Assembly (NCBI RefSeq): GCF_009938205.1
Contig: NZ_AP019655.1
Location: 558,001 to 622,000, forward strand
DNA length: 64,000 bases
Direction of reading: 5' to 3'
From: Vibrio panuliri
Lineage (GTDB): Bacteria; Pseudomonadota; Gammaproteobacteria; Enterobacterales; Vibrionaceae
Shown here: piece after piece, positions 25,222 to 34,628 of the stretch
Position numbering within the stretch: the first letter of the stretch is position 1
Layout: every line of letters starts with the position of its first letter
Translations under genes and position numbers: made by a program
Notes under the pieces: generated by a model
Told to the model about the DNA's origin: nothing
Databases searched by the model: none
What the model saw: only the letters and a program-made list of their open reading frames with translations

Positions 25222-26720
25222 AATTCACAGTAATCCGTGTCTGTAAGGTTTTTACAAGGGTAGCGCCAAGCGCGACCATCTCTTTGTAGTAAATCGTCCG
25301 ATTCTTTTGGTCCCCATGTGCCACATGCGTAGCCAAACAGTGATTGAGGATCTTGTTTGAAATCAAGAATCGGTTGAACGTATTGCCAACAAGCTTCCAC
25401 TGCATCACTACGGGCAAACAGTGTAGCGTCGCCATTTAATGCATCCAACAACAAGCGCTCATAAGCGGTCAACATTTGTGTCTCTTGCAAATCAGCATAG
25501 TGGAAGTTCATTTTTACTTCTTTGGCTTTGAAACCTGCGCCTGGCTGTTTCAGACCAAAGCTCATCTGAATACCCTCATCTGGTTGAATACGGATAATCA
25601 GTTTGTTTTCAGGAGCGTCTTGACCAAAAACAGGATGCGGAGTGCTCTTAAAGTGGATAACCACTTCAGTCACACGCGTTGGCAAGCGCTTACCTGTGCG
25701 TACGTAAAATGGTACGCCATTCCAGCGCCAGTTATTAATATACGCTTTTAGGCCAACATATGTCTCGGTGCGGGAGTCTTCTGCAACACCGGGTTCTTCA
25801 CGGTAACCAAGTAGTGACTGACCACGAACATCAGAGGCAGTATATTGACCCAGTACCAAGTTATTACGTAGGTCGTGTTCATCGAGTGGTTTAAGACACT
25901 GCAATACTTTAACGACTTCGTCACGCATTGAGTCTGCGTTGATCTGTGCTGGTGGCTCCATCCCAACCATAGCAAGTACTTGCAGTAGGTGGTTTTGGAA
26001 CATATCGCGCATGGCGCCTGAACCATCGTAGTAACCGCCACGCTCTTCCACGCCAAGGAACTCAGCGCCAGTGATTTCAACGTAATCAATAAAATTGCGG
26101 TTCCATAATGGTTCGAACATCGCATTAGAGAAACGGAAAACCAACAGGTTCTGTACAGTTTCTTTGCCTAAATAGTGGTCAATACGATAGATTTGATGTT
26201 CTTGGAAGTGCTCATGGATGTCTTTATCCAACTGACGCGCTGATTCAAGATCATAACCAAATGGCTTTTCAATGATAATGCGTTTCCAGCCATCTTCTTC
26301 GTTGTTCAGACCATGTGCTGCAAGGCTAGCTGGAATTACGCTGTAAAGGCTTGGTGGCGTTGCTAAGTAGAATAACGTATTACGTTGCTCGAACGCATAT
26401 TGGTCAGCAAGTTCGTCAAGTCGTGTACTCAGTTTGCTGTAATCAGCAGAGTCTGAGGTATTGATCGCTTGATAGTGCAGGTGATTGATAAATGCATCGA
26501 GTGTAGCAGGTTCGGTTTTTTCCATTTCCTGCAGCGAGTGCTTGAGTTTCTCGCGGTATGATTCATCGCTGTATTCGGTGCGGCTCACGCCCAAAATAGC
26601 GAAGTTATCAGGAAGCTGTTTGTTCGCATAGAGGTGGTATAAGGCTGGGATCAACTTGCGATATGTCAAGTCGCCCGAAGCACCAAAAATTACGATGCTA
26701 CTGTTTTCTGGAATTACCAT
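25218..26720 (-). CDS. zwf: Glucose-6-phosphate 1-dehydrogenase
   Basis: NADP-dependent entry enzyme of the oxidative pentose phosphate pathway. 500 residues, the usual Vibrio length. Seen: IVIFGASGDLTYRKLIPALY (NADP motif), the active-site RIDHYLGKETVQN, and the conserved KPFGYDL segment. I place the start at the second of two adjacent ATGs (26720, MVIPENSSIVIFG) with AAGGG seven bases ahead; the frame is open 19 codons further. It heads the zwf-pgl-gnd operon, which in V. cholerae is also on chromosome II. Confidence 0.96.
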   Translation of the reverse strand: MVIPENSSIVIFGASGDLTYRKLIPALYHLYANKQLPDNFAILGVSRTEYSDESYREKLKHSLQEMEKTEPATLDAFINHLHYQAINTSDSADYSKLSTRLDELADQYAFEQRNTLFYLATPPSLYSVIPASLAAHGLNNEEDGWKRIIIEKPFGYDLESARQLDKDIHEHFQEHQIYRIDHYLGKETVQNLLVFRFSNAMFEPLWNRNFIDYVEITGAEFLGVEERGGYYDGSGAMRDMFQNHLLQVLAMVGMEPPAQINADSMRDEVVKVLQCLKPLDEHDLRNNLVLGQYTASDVRGQSLLGYREEPGVAEDSRTETYVGLKAYINNWRWNGVPFYVRTGKRLPTRVTEVVIHFKSTPHPVFGQDAPENKLIIRIQPDEGIQMSFGLKQPGAGFKAKEVKMNFHYADLQETQMLTAYERLLLDALNGDATLFARSDAVEACWQYVQPILDFKQDPQSLFGYACGTWGPKESDDLLQRDGRAWRYPCKNLTDTDYCEL

Positions 26721-27189
26721 CATCTTTCCCTTAAAACGAGGTAGTAACTGCGTGCCTAAGATGGCTTTCTTATTCAAATTTCTAGGAAAGCAACCCTATC
26801 AACGACACCTCAAAATTGATAATCGATGATACCTATATGATTGATAGGTAAAATCGAATCGCATTGAGATTAAGCTCAATACGGCGCTGTATTGTCTACG
26901 ACAAATTGATTTACATCAACTAGCTACTGCTCAATTGCTCAATATCTAGCTGATTTTTTTGTATGAATTATGTGTAAACAAAAATACACCCATATAATCA
27001 ATGTCTTAAAACAGCTCCAACCTGTTAAACGTTTGCCTGCAATCTAACCCTCGCACGTCTGCTTGGCTAAAGTATAGGTGGATTTGCCGATCTCTAGACC
27101 AATTCTGAAACAATTAATCGTAGGCTAGTGGCTTCGATATGCGGCTCGTCTAGCGTAGACTGTCGGTTGTACGATCAATGGAGTGAAAA
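26721..27189. other. Divergent intergenic region, zwf / cytochrome b562
   Basis: About 470 bp, AT-rich near zwf, holding both divergent promoters. I see no HexR (TGTAAT-N3-ATTACA) or sox-box match. An imperfect palindrome CCTATATGATTGATAGG lies around 26831-26847. Otherwise nothing recognisable. Confidence 0.4.
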
Positions 27190-27570
27190 ATGAAAAAGAC
27201 AGTTTTGCTGATGGGACTGCTGTGTTCTGCAACCGTGTTTGCGAGTGATGATCTTAAGTCAATGATGAAGCAGATGAAGCTCGACTTTAATCATGCCGCT
27301 GAAGCTACCAGCGTTGAGGAGATGCAAACTGCAGTAAACAAGTTTGCTCAGTTAGTGCATCAAGCGCAGCAGGGCGATTATCCGCAAGAAAAACAGGCAC
27401 TCTACTTCGAAGGGTTTGAAAAGCTTTCGCTATCAATTGAGGCAATCAATCATGACTTGCAACAAGGTGACTTAGAGGCGGCAAAGCAAGAACTTAGAAC
27501 GATAGATGCACTACGCGAAGAGTATCACGACAAAAGAAACCCAAGTATTTGGCGTAAGCTGTTTGGTTAG
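27190..27570 (+). CDS. cybC: Cytochrome b562
   Basis: 126 residues with a cleavable signal peptide (MKKTVLLMGLLCSATVFAS) and a mature four-helix bundle of about 107 residues. The axial ligands expected in cytochrome b562 are present: a Met in MMKQMKLDF near the mature N-terminus and the His in REEYHDKRNP near the C-terminus, matching E. coli Met7 and His102. It is a periplasmic soluble electron carrier of uncertain role. GGAGTG precedes the ATG. It is transcribed divergently from zwf. Confidence 0.88.
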   Translation: MKKTVLLMGLLCSATVFASDDLKSMMKQMKLDFNHAAEATSVEEMQTAVNKFAQLVHQAQQGDYPQEKQALYFEGFEKLSLSIEAINHDLQQGDLEAAKQELRTIDALREEYHDKRNPSIWRKLFG

Positions 27571-27663
27571 TTTGAGTACTATGATAAAGATTTAGCAATA
27601 GATGTTTGATTTTTCGCACTAATAAGATGAGTATCTCCAGTATTTAATAGCTTTACGGATTCA

Positions 27664-28317
27664 ATGATGAATCATCAAGAACAAGTATTCGATAACCACA
27701 GTTTTGCTGGGCAAGACTTAAGCTACCACAAGTTCTCAAAGTGTAAGTTCTACGATTGCGATTTTAGTCGCGCAGAGATGGTAGAAACCTCTTTTGACCA
27801 ATGTGTGTTTATCGAGCAAGGAGAGGTAGAAGGGTGCACATTTCGCTATGCCAATCTAAGAGAGGCAAGTTTTAAAAATTGCCAGCTTGCTATGAGCCAG
27901 TTTAACGGCGCAGATTGCTACGGTATCGAGTTTCGTCAATGTGATCTCAAAGGTACCGACTTCTCTCAGGCTCGTTTTGCCAATCAAATTAGCCACAATG
28001 TTTACTTTTGTTCAGCGTATATCACCGGGTGTAATCTCTCCTACGCCAACTTTGAACGAGCGATTTTGGAAAAATGTGAGCTGTTTGAAAACCGTTGGAT
28101 TGAAACCAACTTGCAGGGAGCTTCGTTGCAAGGTTCTGACCTCAGCAACGGTGAGTTTTCCAGTGATTTATGGGGAGATTTTATTGTACGTCACTGTGAT
28201 TTAACGGACTGTGATTTGCAAGGTCTTAACCCAAAACTTGTCGACCTGACTGGGGTAAAAATTGCGGCTTGGCAGCAAACTCAACTGCTTGAACCGTTGG
28301 GGATTATCGTAACTTAA
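27664..28317 (+). CDS. qnr: Qnr-like pentapeptide-repeat protein
   Basis: 217 residues of tandem pentapeptides (A/C-D/N-L/F-x-x) forming a right-handed quadrilateral helix. The segments FIEQGEVEGCTFRYANLREA, YFCSAYITGCNLSYANFER and KCELFENRW, plus the C-terminal DLTGVKI and WQQTQLLEPLG, are those of Qnr proteins, which protect gyrase and topoisomerase IV from quinolones. A chromosomal copy is normal in Vibrionaceae. Two adjacent ATGs (27664, 27667) are possible. I see no LexA box upstream, unlike qnrB. Confidence 0.9.
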   Translation: MMNHQEQVFDNHSFAGQDLSYHKFSKCKFYDCDFSRAEMVETSFDQCVFIEQGEVEGCTFRYANLREASFKNCQLAMSQFNGADCYGIEFRQCDLKGTDFSQARFANQISHNVYFCSAYITGCNLSYANFERAILEKCELFENRWIETNLQGASLQGSDLSNGEFSSDLWGDFIVRHCDLTDCDLQGLNPKLVDLTGVKIAAWQQTQLLEPLGIIVT

Positions 28318-28490
28318 TCAATTAATCACCAATTGCGGGTTGTACAAGCTAAACATTTTCGTGACGTATATCCGAGAAGGCGCTGTATCTATCCGAACCA
28401 TAAGTAGAGTGTATGTTAGCATGCGTCGATTATTAGATTTTTGTCTATTAATCAAATAGCTCTACTGTTTAACCCTATTAAGGATAGATA

Positions 28491-28748
28491 ATGAAAAGCC
28501 TCTTATTTTTTGACTCAATGCTAACCCCTAAGATCGTCACCTTCATTTATTGGTTACTTCTTTTAGTTGCGATCGTTAGTGGTTTAGCCACCATGTTTAC
28601 TGGTTATGGTTCAGGTGCAATATTCCTTGGTTTGTTGCAACTCGTCGGTGGTGCTATCGGCGCACGAATTTGGTGTGAGTTAATGATCGTCATTTTCAAA
28701 ATTAACGGCAACTTGCAGAAATTGGTTGACGCTAAGCAGGGCGAATAA
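28491..28748 (+). CDS. DUF4282 membrane protein
   Basis: 85 residues with two membrane helices (about 13-35 and 42-62) and a short charged C-terminus. The pattern FFDSMLTPKIVTFIYWLLLL, then GARIWCELMIVIFKIN, is typical of DUF4282. Function unknown in the family. AAGGATAGATA supplies a ribosome site before the ATG. Confidence 0.8.
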   Translation: MKSLLFFDSMLTPKIVTFIYWLLLLVAIVSGLATMFTGYGSGAIFLGLLQLVGGAIGARIWCELMIVIFKINGNLQKLVDAKQGE

Positions 28749-28755
28749 TGGCTAC

Positions 28756-28785
28756 GCTGTAGAAGCGTAAAACGGCTTCTACAGC
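28756..28785. terminator. Strong intergenic hairpin
   Basis: GCTGTAGAAGC and GCTTCTACAGC form a perfect eleven-pair stem between convergent genes. No long T-tract follows on either strand, so termination efficiency is uncertain. Confidence 0.65.
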
Positions 28786-28796
28786 ACTTCCCTTGG

Positions 28797-29930
28797 TTAA
28801 TTAAATAGCGCTAGATATTCCTCATAGCCTTCTTTTTTTAGATCTTCCTTAGCGATAAAGCGCATTGCCGCTGAGTTCATGCAGTAGCGCAACCCAGTTG
28901 GTTTTGGGCCATCTTTAAACACGTGCCCTAAGTGAGAGTCAGCAAATCGGCTACGAACTTCCGTGCGCGGGTAGAGTAGTTTATAGTCTGTTTGGGTGAC
29001 AATAAACGCATCGTTGATTGGTTTGGTAAAGCTGGGCCAGCCTGTGCCTGAACGGTACTTGTCGGTCGATGAGAATAGCGGCTCTCCAGACACAATATCA
29101 ACATAAATGCCTTCTGCTTTGTTATCCCAATACTCATTGTTAAATGCGCGTTCCGTACCATCCTCTTGCGTCACGTAGTATTGAAGCTCAGTTAAACGGT
29201 CACGAATCTCTGCATCACTTGGTTTAGAGTAGGATCTACTCTGAGTGACTCCTTTACTCTCATCGATCATTTGGCGCAGTGTGACTGGGTTTGTATTGCG
29301 TTGCTCGCCAAAAATTTCATCAAGGTAGGCGTCGCGTCCAGAAGAATAACGGTAGTACTTGTATCGCACTGAATTTCGTTTGTAGTAGTCTTGATGATAA
29401 TCCTCGGCAATCCAAAACTCTTTAAATGGGCGCAGCTCCGTTTTTAACGGTTTTTTAAATACACCGAGTGCATCAATTTCTTGCATAAAATTCTGCGCAA
29501 TCTCTTGCTGTTGGTCAGAATGGTAGAAGATAGCAGGGCGATACTGAGGACCGCGATCCACAAAAGAACCCTGATCATCGGTTGGGTCAATGTGGCGGAA
29601 GAACTGGTCCAGCACTTGCTCGTAGCTCACTTGTTCTGGGTCAAACGTGACTTGGATAACTTCAATATGCTGAGTTTTTCCTGAGGCAACTTGTTTGTAT
29701 TGCGGGTTTTCAAGCGTGCCACCTGAATAGCCTGAAACCACGTCAATCACACCGGGCAGTTTCTCTAAATCAGATTCGGTACACCAAAAACACCCTCCAG
29801 CCAGCGTCGCGAATTCGGTTTTACCGCCGGTTTTTGAGTTGTTCATTTTGCTGTCAGCACGCCCTAAAAATGAAGCTGCGATCAGCACTAGAGCGAGTAG
29901 GGGGAGTATCAACGATAGTTTCAGTTTCAT
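28797..29930 (-). CDS. msrAB: Exported methionine sulfoxide reductase MsrA-MsrB fusion
   Basis: 377 residues repairing both stereoisomers of oxidised methionine outside the cytoplasm. An N-terminal signal or anchor (LSLILPLLALVLIAASFLG) is followed by MsrA with catalytic GGCFWC near residue 50 and by MsrB with SHLGHVF and catalytic GLRYCMNSAAMRF. The MsrB half lacks the CxxC zinc pairs, and the usual resolving cysteine (SGCGWPSF in many members) reads SGTGWPSF. Start at ATG 29930 with AGAGG ahead. The fusion order A-B resembles the reductase part of Neisseria PilB/MsrAB, without its thioredoxin domain. Confidence 0.92.
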   Translation of the reverse strand: MKLKLSLILPLLALVLIAASFLGRADSKMNNSKTGGKTEFATLAGGCFWCTESDLEKLPGVIDVVSGYSGGTLENPQYKQVASGKTQHIEVIQVTFDPEQVSYEQVLDQFFRHIDPTDDQGSFVDRGPQYRPAIFYHSDQQQEIAQNFMQEIDALGVFKKPLKTELRPFKEFWIAEDYHQDYYKRNSVRYKYYRYSSGRDAYLDEIFGEQRNTNPVTLRQMIDESKGVTQSRSYSKPSDAEIRDRLTELQYYVTQEDGTERAFNNEYWDNKAEGIYVDIVSGEPLFSSTDKYRSGTGWPSFTKPINDAFIVTQTDYKLLYPRTEVRSRFADSHLGHVFKDGPKPTGLRYCMNSAAMRFIAKEDLKKEGYEEYLALFN

Positions 29931-30164
29931 ACTAACCTCTGTCATGTCATTCTATCTATTACAAATAGAACGGCAGGCGGCAGGAAAAATTCCCACTGTT
30001 TCAAATTTAATCTTAGATACGAGTTTGAATACAGAAGAGAGTAATCAAGTAAAAGGCTGAGGCAGATCCAGTCTCGATAAGCTGCAAGCTAGATTCAACT
30101 TTGATAAACAAAGAGGCTGAGTGATAATCCCACCTTGCCCAAATTAGATAGAGCTAACACCGAT

Positions 30165-30887
30165 ATGAAGTCGCCATTATATTCAAATTTTGCTAATCAG
30201 TACGATAAGGTTATTCAAAGCAACATATATAATGCCTACCTAGAACGTCCAAGTTTACAAGCGTTGCTACCAAAACTCGATGGGCTGAATGTGCTCGATT
30301 TGGGGTGCGGCTCTGGCGTCTATTTACAGTACTTGCTTAAGCAAGGGATTAATCAAGCAACTTGTATCGATTACTCTTTGGACATGGTTAATATAGTCCA
30401 GTCGAAGCTGGAGCAGTGGGAAACCAAAGTACAAGTAAATGCTTATGTTCAAGATCTTAACAGTGGGCTTCCATCCGAGTCAGATAGCTGCTTTGATTTG
30501 GTGATATCTCCACTGATGATCCATTATCTAGAAGACCTCAACCCGCTATTTAGAGATGTAGAGCGAGTACTGAAACCGGGGGGATACTTTGTATTCTCTA
30601 CTCATCATCCTTTTGCGGACTTTGAATGTTCGATGTCCGGTGACTATTTTGCGCGAGAACGAATACAAGAGGAGTGGAATACGATCGGTGAACCAGTAGA
30701 AGTGACATTCTATCGCCGTTCGTTGAGTGAAATTACGGCTGCAATTTCCCAGAATGGTATGGTTATCACGGAGCTTTCAGAAGGTAAGGTTTCAGCAGAG
30801 GTAGAGCAAATAGATCCAGAGCGTTTTGAGCATCTAACCAAGAATCCAAACTTTATCTTTATTAAATGCCAGAAAATCAGCGAGTGA
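30165..30887 (+). CDS. Class I SAM-dependent methyltransferase
   Basis: 240 residues, cytoplasmic. SAM-binding motif I LDLGCGSGVYLQYLL lies near residue 50, followed by CIDYSLDMVNIVQSK and the post-motif VERVLKPGGYFVFSTHHP, as in UbiE/BioC-type (Methyltransf_11) enzymes. The substrate is not predictable. Start at ATG 30165 (MKSPLYSNFANQYDK); an upstream in-frame TTG lacks a site. Confidence 0.8.
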   Translation: MKSPLYSNFANQYDKVIQSNIYNAYLERPSLQALLPKLDGLNVLDLGCGSGVYLQYLLKQGINQATCIDYSLDMVNIVQSKLEQWETKVQVNAYVQDLNSGLPSESDSCFDLVISPLMIHYLEDLNPLFRDVERVLKPGGYFVFSTHHPFADFECSMSGDYFARERIQEEWNTIGEPVEVTFYRRSLSEITAAISQNGMVITELSEGKVSAEVEQIDPERFEHLTKNPNFIFIKCQKISE

Positions 30888-30893
30888 AAGGTC

Positions 30894-30918
30894 TAAGCCA
30901 AGCGATGCACTTGGCTTA
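30894..30918. terminator. Bidirectional terminator
   Basis: TAAGCCAAG and CTTGGCTTA form a nine-pair stem with loop CGATGCA between convergent genes. Confidence 0.75.
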
Positions 30919-30935
30919 AACCCAGATAAGTGGCG

Positions 30936-32684
30936 TTAACTTAAACCGATGATATTTCCATCATCGTCTAAATCTAAGTTCATAAACGCTGGTTTTTCGG
31001 GTAAACCAGGCATGGTCATCACATTGCCGCATAAGGCGTAAATAAAGCCGGCACCAGCACACAGCTTAAGCTCACGAATCGGAACGTTAAACTGACTTGG
31101 TGCACCTTTGAGGCTTCCCTCGGTTGAAATCGAAAGCGGGGTTTTCGCGAGGCAAACGGCAAGGTTATCGAAGCCTTGTTTTTGGTACTCTTCAAGTTGA
31201 TTTCTTGCTTGATAGCTCAGCGTGACGCTTGAAGCGCCGTAGCCTACTTCTGCAACCGCCATCAGTTTTTCTTCGGTGGTCTGAGAGAAGGTGTAAAGCG
31301 GTGTGAACTGACTCTCGTGCTCACACTGTTTAATTACCTTACTTGCGAGTTCTAGTGTGCCTTCTCCACCTTTAGAAAAGCCCTCGCTTAGCGCCACTTC
31401 GACGTTATTTGGCAACGCTTCTACCATCGCCTTTAGTTGGGCTAACTCTTTTTCACTATCTTGTGGGAAGCGATTAATCGCAACAACGGCAGGCACGCCA
31501 TACTTTGCGACATTTTCTATGTGCCATTTTAAGTTGGCAAAACCGGCTTCAAGCGCTTTTTCATCATCTTCGAAAAGTGAATCAGGGATCGCTTGGCCCG
31601 GTTTAAGATCATACAAGCCTGAATTGGCTTTTAGGCCGCGTAGTGTCGCAACAATCACCGCACAATCTGGCGCTTTTCCAGACACTTGCGCTTTGATATT
31701 ACAGGCTTTTTCAAAGCCCATATCTGAGCCAAACCCACCTTCGGTTACGGTGTAGTCAGCAAGATGAGTGGCGATGTTATCGGCAATGATTGAAGAGTTA
31801 CCGTGGGCGATATTGGCAAATGGACCTGCGTGGATCAGGGTAGGAACCCCTTCGAGGGTTTGCATTAGGGTTGGTTCGATGGCATCACGCATGCTAACCG
31901 CCATTGCGCCTGCGACTTGAAGATCTTCGGCTGTGATTGGTTCACCTTCCATTGAGTAGGCGACGACCACTCGGCCGATACGTTGGCGCAGGTCTTTAAG
32001 GTCTGATGATAGCGCGAGTATCGCCATTAATTCAGAAGCCGCGGAAATGTCGAAACCATCTTGACGTTCAAAACCGTTAATTGTTTTGCCTAAGTCGTTC
32101 TGACCAACGGTAACCATACGTAATGCTCGGTCGTTATGGTCCATGACGCGTTTCCACACTACGCGCTTTGGATCAATTTTGAGTGCTTTTAAGCCGCTGC
32201 GTGCGGTAAAGTCTTCGTAGCCATTGCGTTGCTCGTGGTAAATGCGTGCGTCGATTGCTGCTGCTGCCAAATTGTGTGCTGCGGTGACGGCATGAATATC
32301 ACCAGTGAGGTGTAAGTTTAGCTCTTCCATTGGTGCGACTTGTGAGTAGCCTCCACCAGCGGCTCCACCTTTTACGCCGAATACTGGACCCATAGACGGT
32401 TGGCGGATACAAGCCATGACAGAATGGCTAAGTTGCGCGATTCCCTGAGCAAGCCCGACGGTGGTGACTGTTTTTCCTTCGCCAAGTGGCGTGGGTGTAA
32501 TCGCTGTGACCACAACTAATTTTCCACTCGCTTTTTTACTTAGACGTTTTAGGCAATTGAGTGAAACCTTAGCTTTGTGTTTTCCTTGACTGTGAAACTC
32601 TTCAGGCAATAAGCCTGCACGAAGTGCGATGTCATGAATTGATGACAATGATGTAGTACGGCAAATATCAATATCCGACAGCAT
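30936..32684 (-). CDS. fhs: Formate-tetrahydrofolate ligase
   Basis: ATP-dependent synthesis of 10-formyl-THF from formate and THF, feeding purine and formyl-Met synthesis. 582 residues, slightly longer than the usual 555-560. Seen: the P-loop-like TPTPLGEGKTVTTVGL and the signature RQPSMGPVFGVKGGAAGGG. I start at MLSDIDICRTT (32684) with GAGGG just upstream; the frame is open 21 codons further. A PurR-type operator overlaps the promoter region, so repression by purines is likely. Confidence 0.95.
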   Translation of the reverse strand: MLSDIDICRTTSLSSIHDIALRAGLLPEEFHSQGKHKAKVSLNCLKRLSKKASGKLVVVTAITPTPLGEGKTVTTVGLAQGIAQLSHSVMACIRQPSMGPVFGVKGGAAGGGYSQVAPMEELNLHLTGDIHAVTAAHNLAAAAIDARIYHEQRNGYEDFTARSGLKALKIDPKRVVWKRVMDHNDRALRMVTVGQNDLGKTINGFERQDGFDISAASELMAILALSSDLKDLRQRIGRVVVAYSMEGEPITAEDLQVAGAMAVSMRDAIEPTLMQTLEGVPTLIHAGPFANIAHGNSSIIADNIATHLADYTVTEGGFGSDMGFEKACNIKAQVSGKAPDCAVIVATLRGLKANSGLYDLKPGQAIPDSLFEDDEKALEAGFANLKWHIENVAKYGVPAVVAINRFPQDSEKELAQLKAMVEALPNNVEVALSEGFSKGGEGTLELASKVIKQCEHESQFTPLYTFSQTTEEKLMAVAEVGYGASSVTLSYQARNQLEEYQKQGFDNLAVCLAKTPLSISTEGSLKGAPSQFNVPIRELKLCAGAGFIYALCGNVMTMPGLPEKPAFMNLDLDDDGNIIGLS

Positions 32685-32714
32685 AAAACCCTCAATTATG
32701 CAAAAAAAATGGAC

Positions 32715-32730
32715 AAGCAAACGTTTGCGC
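32715..32730. promoter_or_regulatory. PurR-type operator upstream of fhs
   Basis: On the minus strand GCGCAAACGTTTGCTT, with the perfect palindrome GCAAACGTTTGC at 32717-32728, close to the PurR consensus ACGCAAACGTTTTCNT. It lies about 30 bp upstream of the fhs start. Confidence 0.8.
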
Positions 32731-33088
32731 AAGAATAATAGCGTCAAAAAGTGCTTTGTAAAGGATTAGTTTGTAGCACATTGTCCAAAAGGGAAGGTTA
32801 CTATGCTCGCGAATGGCATTTTATACAAGTCAAAAACGCCTTTGGAGTGGAATTAAAAAGGACCTGCCCGAAGGCAGGCCAAATCCCTGTGGAGCACAAA
32901 AAGGGGGAGTTTTTTTGTTGTGGGATAAACGATAACAATACCCGTTCCAATAGAAGCTGTGGCGGTGTTGACTGGCACTCTCAAACCTCATCACAAAGTA
33001 CATCTCTGCTCTGAGGTTTTGTTCCTTTGGCGCCTACCTGCATCTCCAAGTTGTTTGGGTATAAATGGAATAACAACAACATGAGCAA
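32731..33088. other. Intergenic region between fhs and pyruvate kinase
   Basis: About 360 bp with no gene. It contains a stable small hairpin CCTGCC-CGAA-GGCAGG at about 32861-32876. A looser pair, AACCTCA with TGAGGTT (about 32982-33019), could end pyk transcription on the minus strand. The fhs promoter lies at its left edge. Confidence 0.45.
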
Positions 33089-34573
33089 CTAAGCGGCAAT
33101 TTCTCGCTCAGTTTTCAAATGTGTTTGGTTGTCTTGTAGCTTCAACAAACGACAAACGTTAACGTCACCACTGCCTTCTAACGACTCAAGTTGGGTGATC
33201 AGCAGCGAGCTGACTTTCGCCAAATGAGTATGGTTTTGTAAACATTGGGCAACCGAATTTGGTAGCTCGTTCGAGTTTACTTGGCTTGAGCTAAAGTAAA
33301 CGGGCGTAACACCTCGCAGTAGCGCCAGTTTTGCCAGCAAGCGAGGCTGGTCGCTTAGCGCCCAAATCTGCGCTTTGCTTTGACAACGAGACATCAGTCT
33401 TGGTGTTTCGCCGTGTTGGGTTAAAATGGCCACGCCAAGGTCTTTGTGTACTTTGGATGCAGAAATCATAGAAGAGAGCGCAAAGCTTTTGCCCGGCTCA
33501 GAACATAAGTGTTGCAGTTCATCCCAGCAGTTATGCTTACACTCTAAGTCCGCTTCCGCGCCCTGAGCAATACGCACCATCGCTTGAACGGATTCAAGTG
33601 GGTAGGCTCCTGCTGCCGACTCCGCAGACAGCATTACGGCATCGGTACCGTCAATGATTGCGTTGGCAACATCTAATACTTCAGCGCGAGTGGGTAGAGG
33701 GTTATCAATCATCGACTCCATCATTTGGGTCGCAGTAATCACGGGTTTTCCATGGAATTGTGCACGTTCGATCAGTTTCTTCTGTGCGAATGCCAAGCGA
33801 GCATCACCGATTTCAACGCCTAAGTCGCCTCGCGCCACCATGATCGCATCAGAGGCTTGAATCACCTCGTCCATGGCTAGTTCGCTTGCCACCACTTCCG
33901 CTCGTTCGACTTTGGCGATGATGTGTGCGTCGCTGCCTGCTTGCTGAACCAATTGTCTTGCATAAGCAATATCGCGGCTATTGCGAGGGAACGAGACTGC
34001 AACAAAGTCCGCTTGGATTTTTGCAGCAGTTAAGATATCCGCTTTGTCTTTTTCGGTTAGCGCTGGCGCTGATAAACCGCCGCCTAGAAGGTTGATTCCT
34101 TTGCGGTCAGATAGTTTGCCATTGTTGAGCGCTTTAGTTTTTACCCAACGTTGCTCTCTTGCTACCTCAATTACGCGTAATTGCACGCGACCGTCATCGA
34201 GTAGTAGTACATCGTCTACTTTGAGATCATCGATAAGCTCAGGGTAATCAAGTCCTACTCTTTGTAGGTAACCATCGTGATCGCCCAGCAAACCATCAAG
34301 ATAGAACACATCACCTTTTGTGAGATGAATAGGGCCATGTTTGAAGCAAGCAATACGGATTTTTGGGCCTTGTAGGTCAGCTAAAATAGCCACGTTCTTG
34401 TTCAAGTCGCGAGCAATCGAGCGTACCAATGCGGCGCGTTCCGCGTGTTCGTTGGCAGTGCCATGAGAGAAGTTTAAGCGAACGACATTGACACCAGCTC
34501 GAATCATTTCAGTGAGCATTTCAGGTGAAGACGAAGCTGGACCAAGTGTGGCGACAATTTTAGTTTTACACAT
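33089..34573 (-). CDS. pykA: Pyruvate kinase, PykA (type II)-like
   Basis: Converts PEP and ADP to pyruvate and ATP. 494 residues. Seen: TKIVATLGPASSS, VVRLNFSHG, ADLQGPKIRI, the active-site AKVERAE and MVARGDLGVEIG, and TATQMMESMI. The B-domain and the LLGGGLSAPALTEKDKADI segment resemble E. coli PykA rather than PykF. It is the gene after pgtP on the same strand, 93 bp downstream, separated by a hairpin without a T-tract. Vibrios have other pyk genes, so this is probably a dedicated paralogue. Confidence 0.93.
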   Translation of the reverse strand: MCKTKIVATLGPASSSPEMLTEMIRAGVNVVRLNFSHGTANEHAERAALVRSIARDLNKNVAILADLQGPKIRIACFKHGPIHLTKGDVFYLDGLLGDHDGYLQRVGLDYPELIDDLKVDDVLLLDDGRVQLRVIEVAREQRWVKTKALNNGKLSDRKGINLLGGGLSAPALTEKDKADILTAAKIQADFVAVSFPRNSRDIAYARQLVQQAGSDAHIIAKVERAEVVASELAMDEVIQASDAIMVARGDLGVEIGDARLAFAQKKLIERAQFHGKPVITATQMMESMIDNPLPTRAEVLDVANAIIDGTDAVMLSAESAAGAYPLESVQAMVRIAQGAEADLECKHNCWDELQHLCSEPGKSFALSSMISASKVHKDLGVAILTQHGETPRLMSRCQSKAQIWALSDQPRLLAKLALLRGVTPVYFSSSQVNSNELPNSVAQCLQNHTHLAKVSSLLITQLESLEGSGDVNVCRLLKLQDNQTHLKTEREIAA

Positions 34574-34628
34574 AGTTGTACCTATAACGACAAAAAGGAA
34601 GGAAAGAGTGAATCGTTATTTAGAGTAG

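Noticed and set aside
27571..27663. LexA box expected upstream of the Qnr-like gene.
   Set aside because: No CTG-N10-CAG found in the interval.
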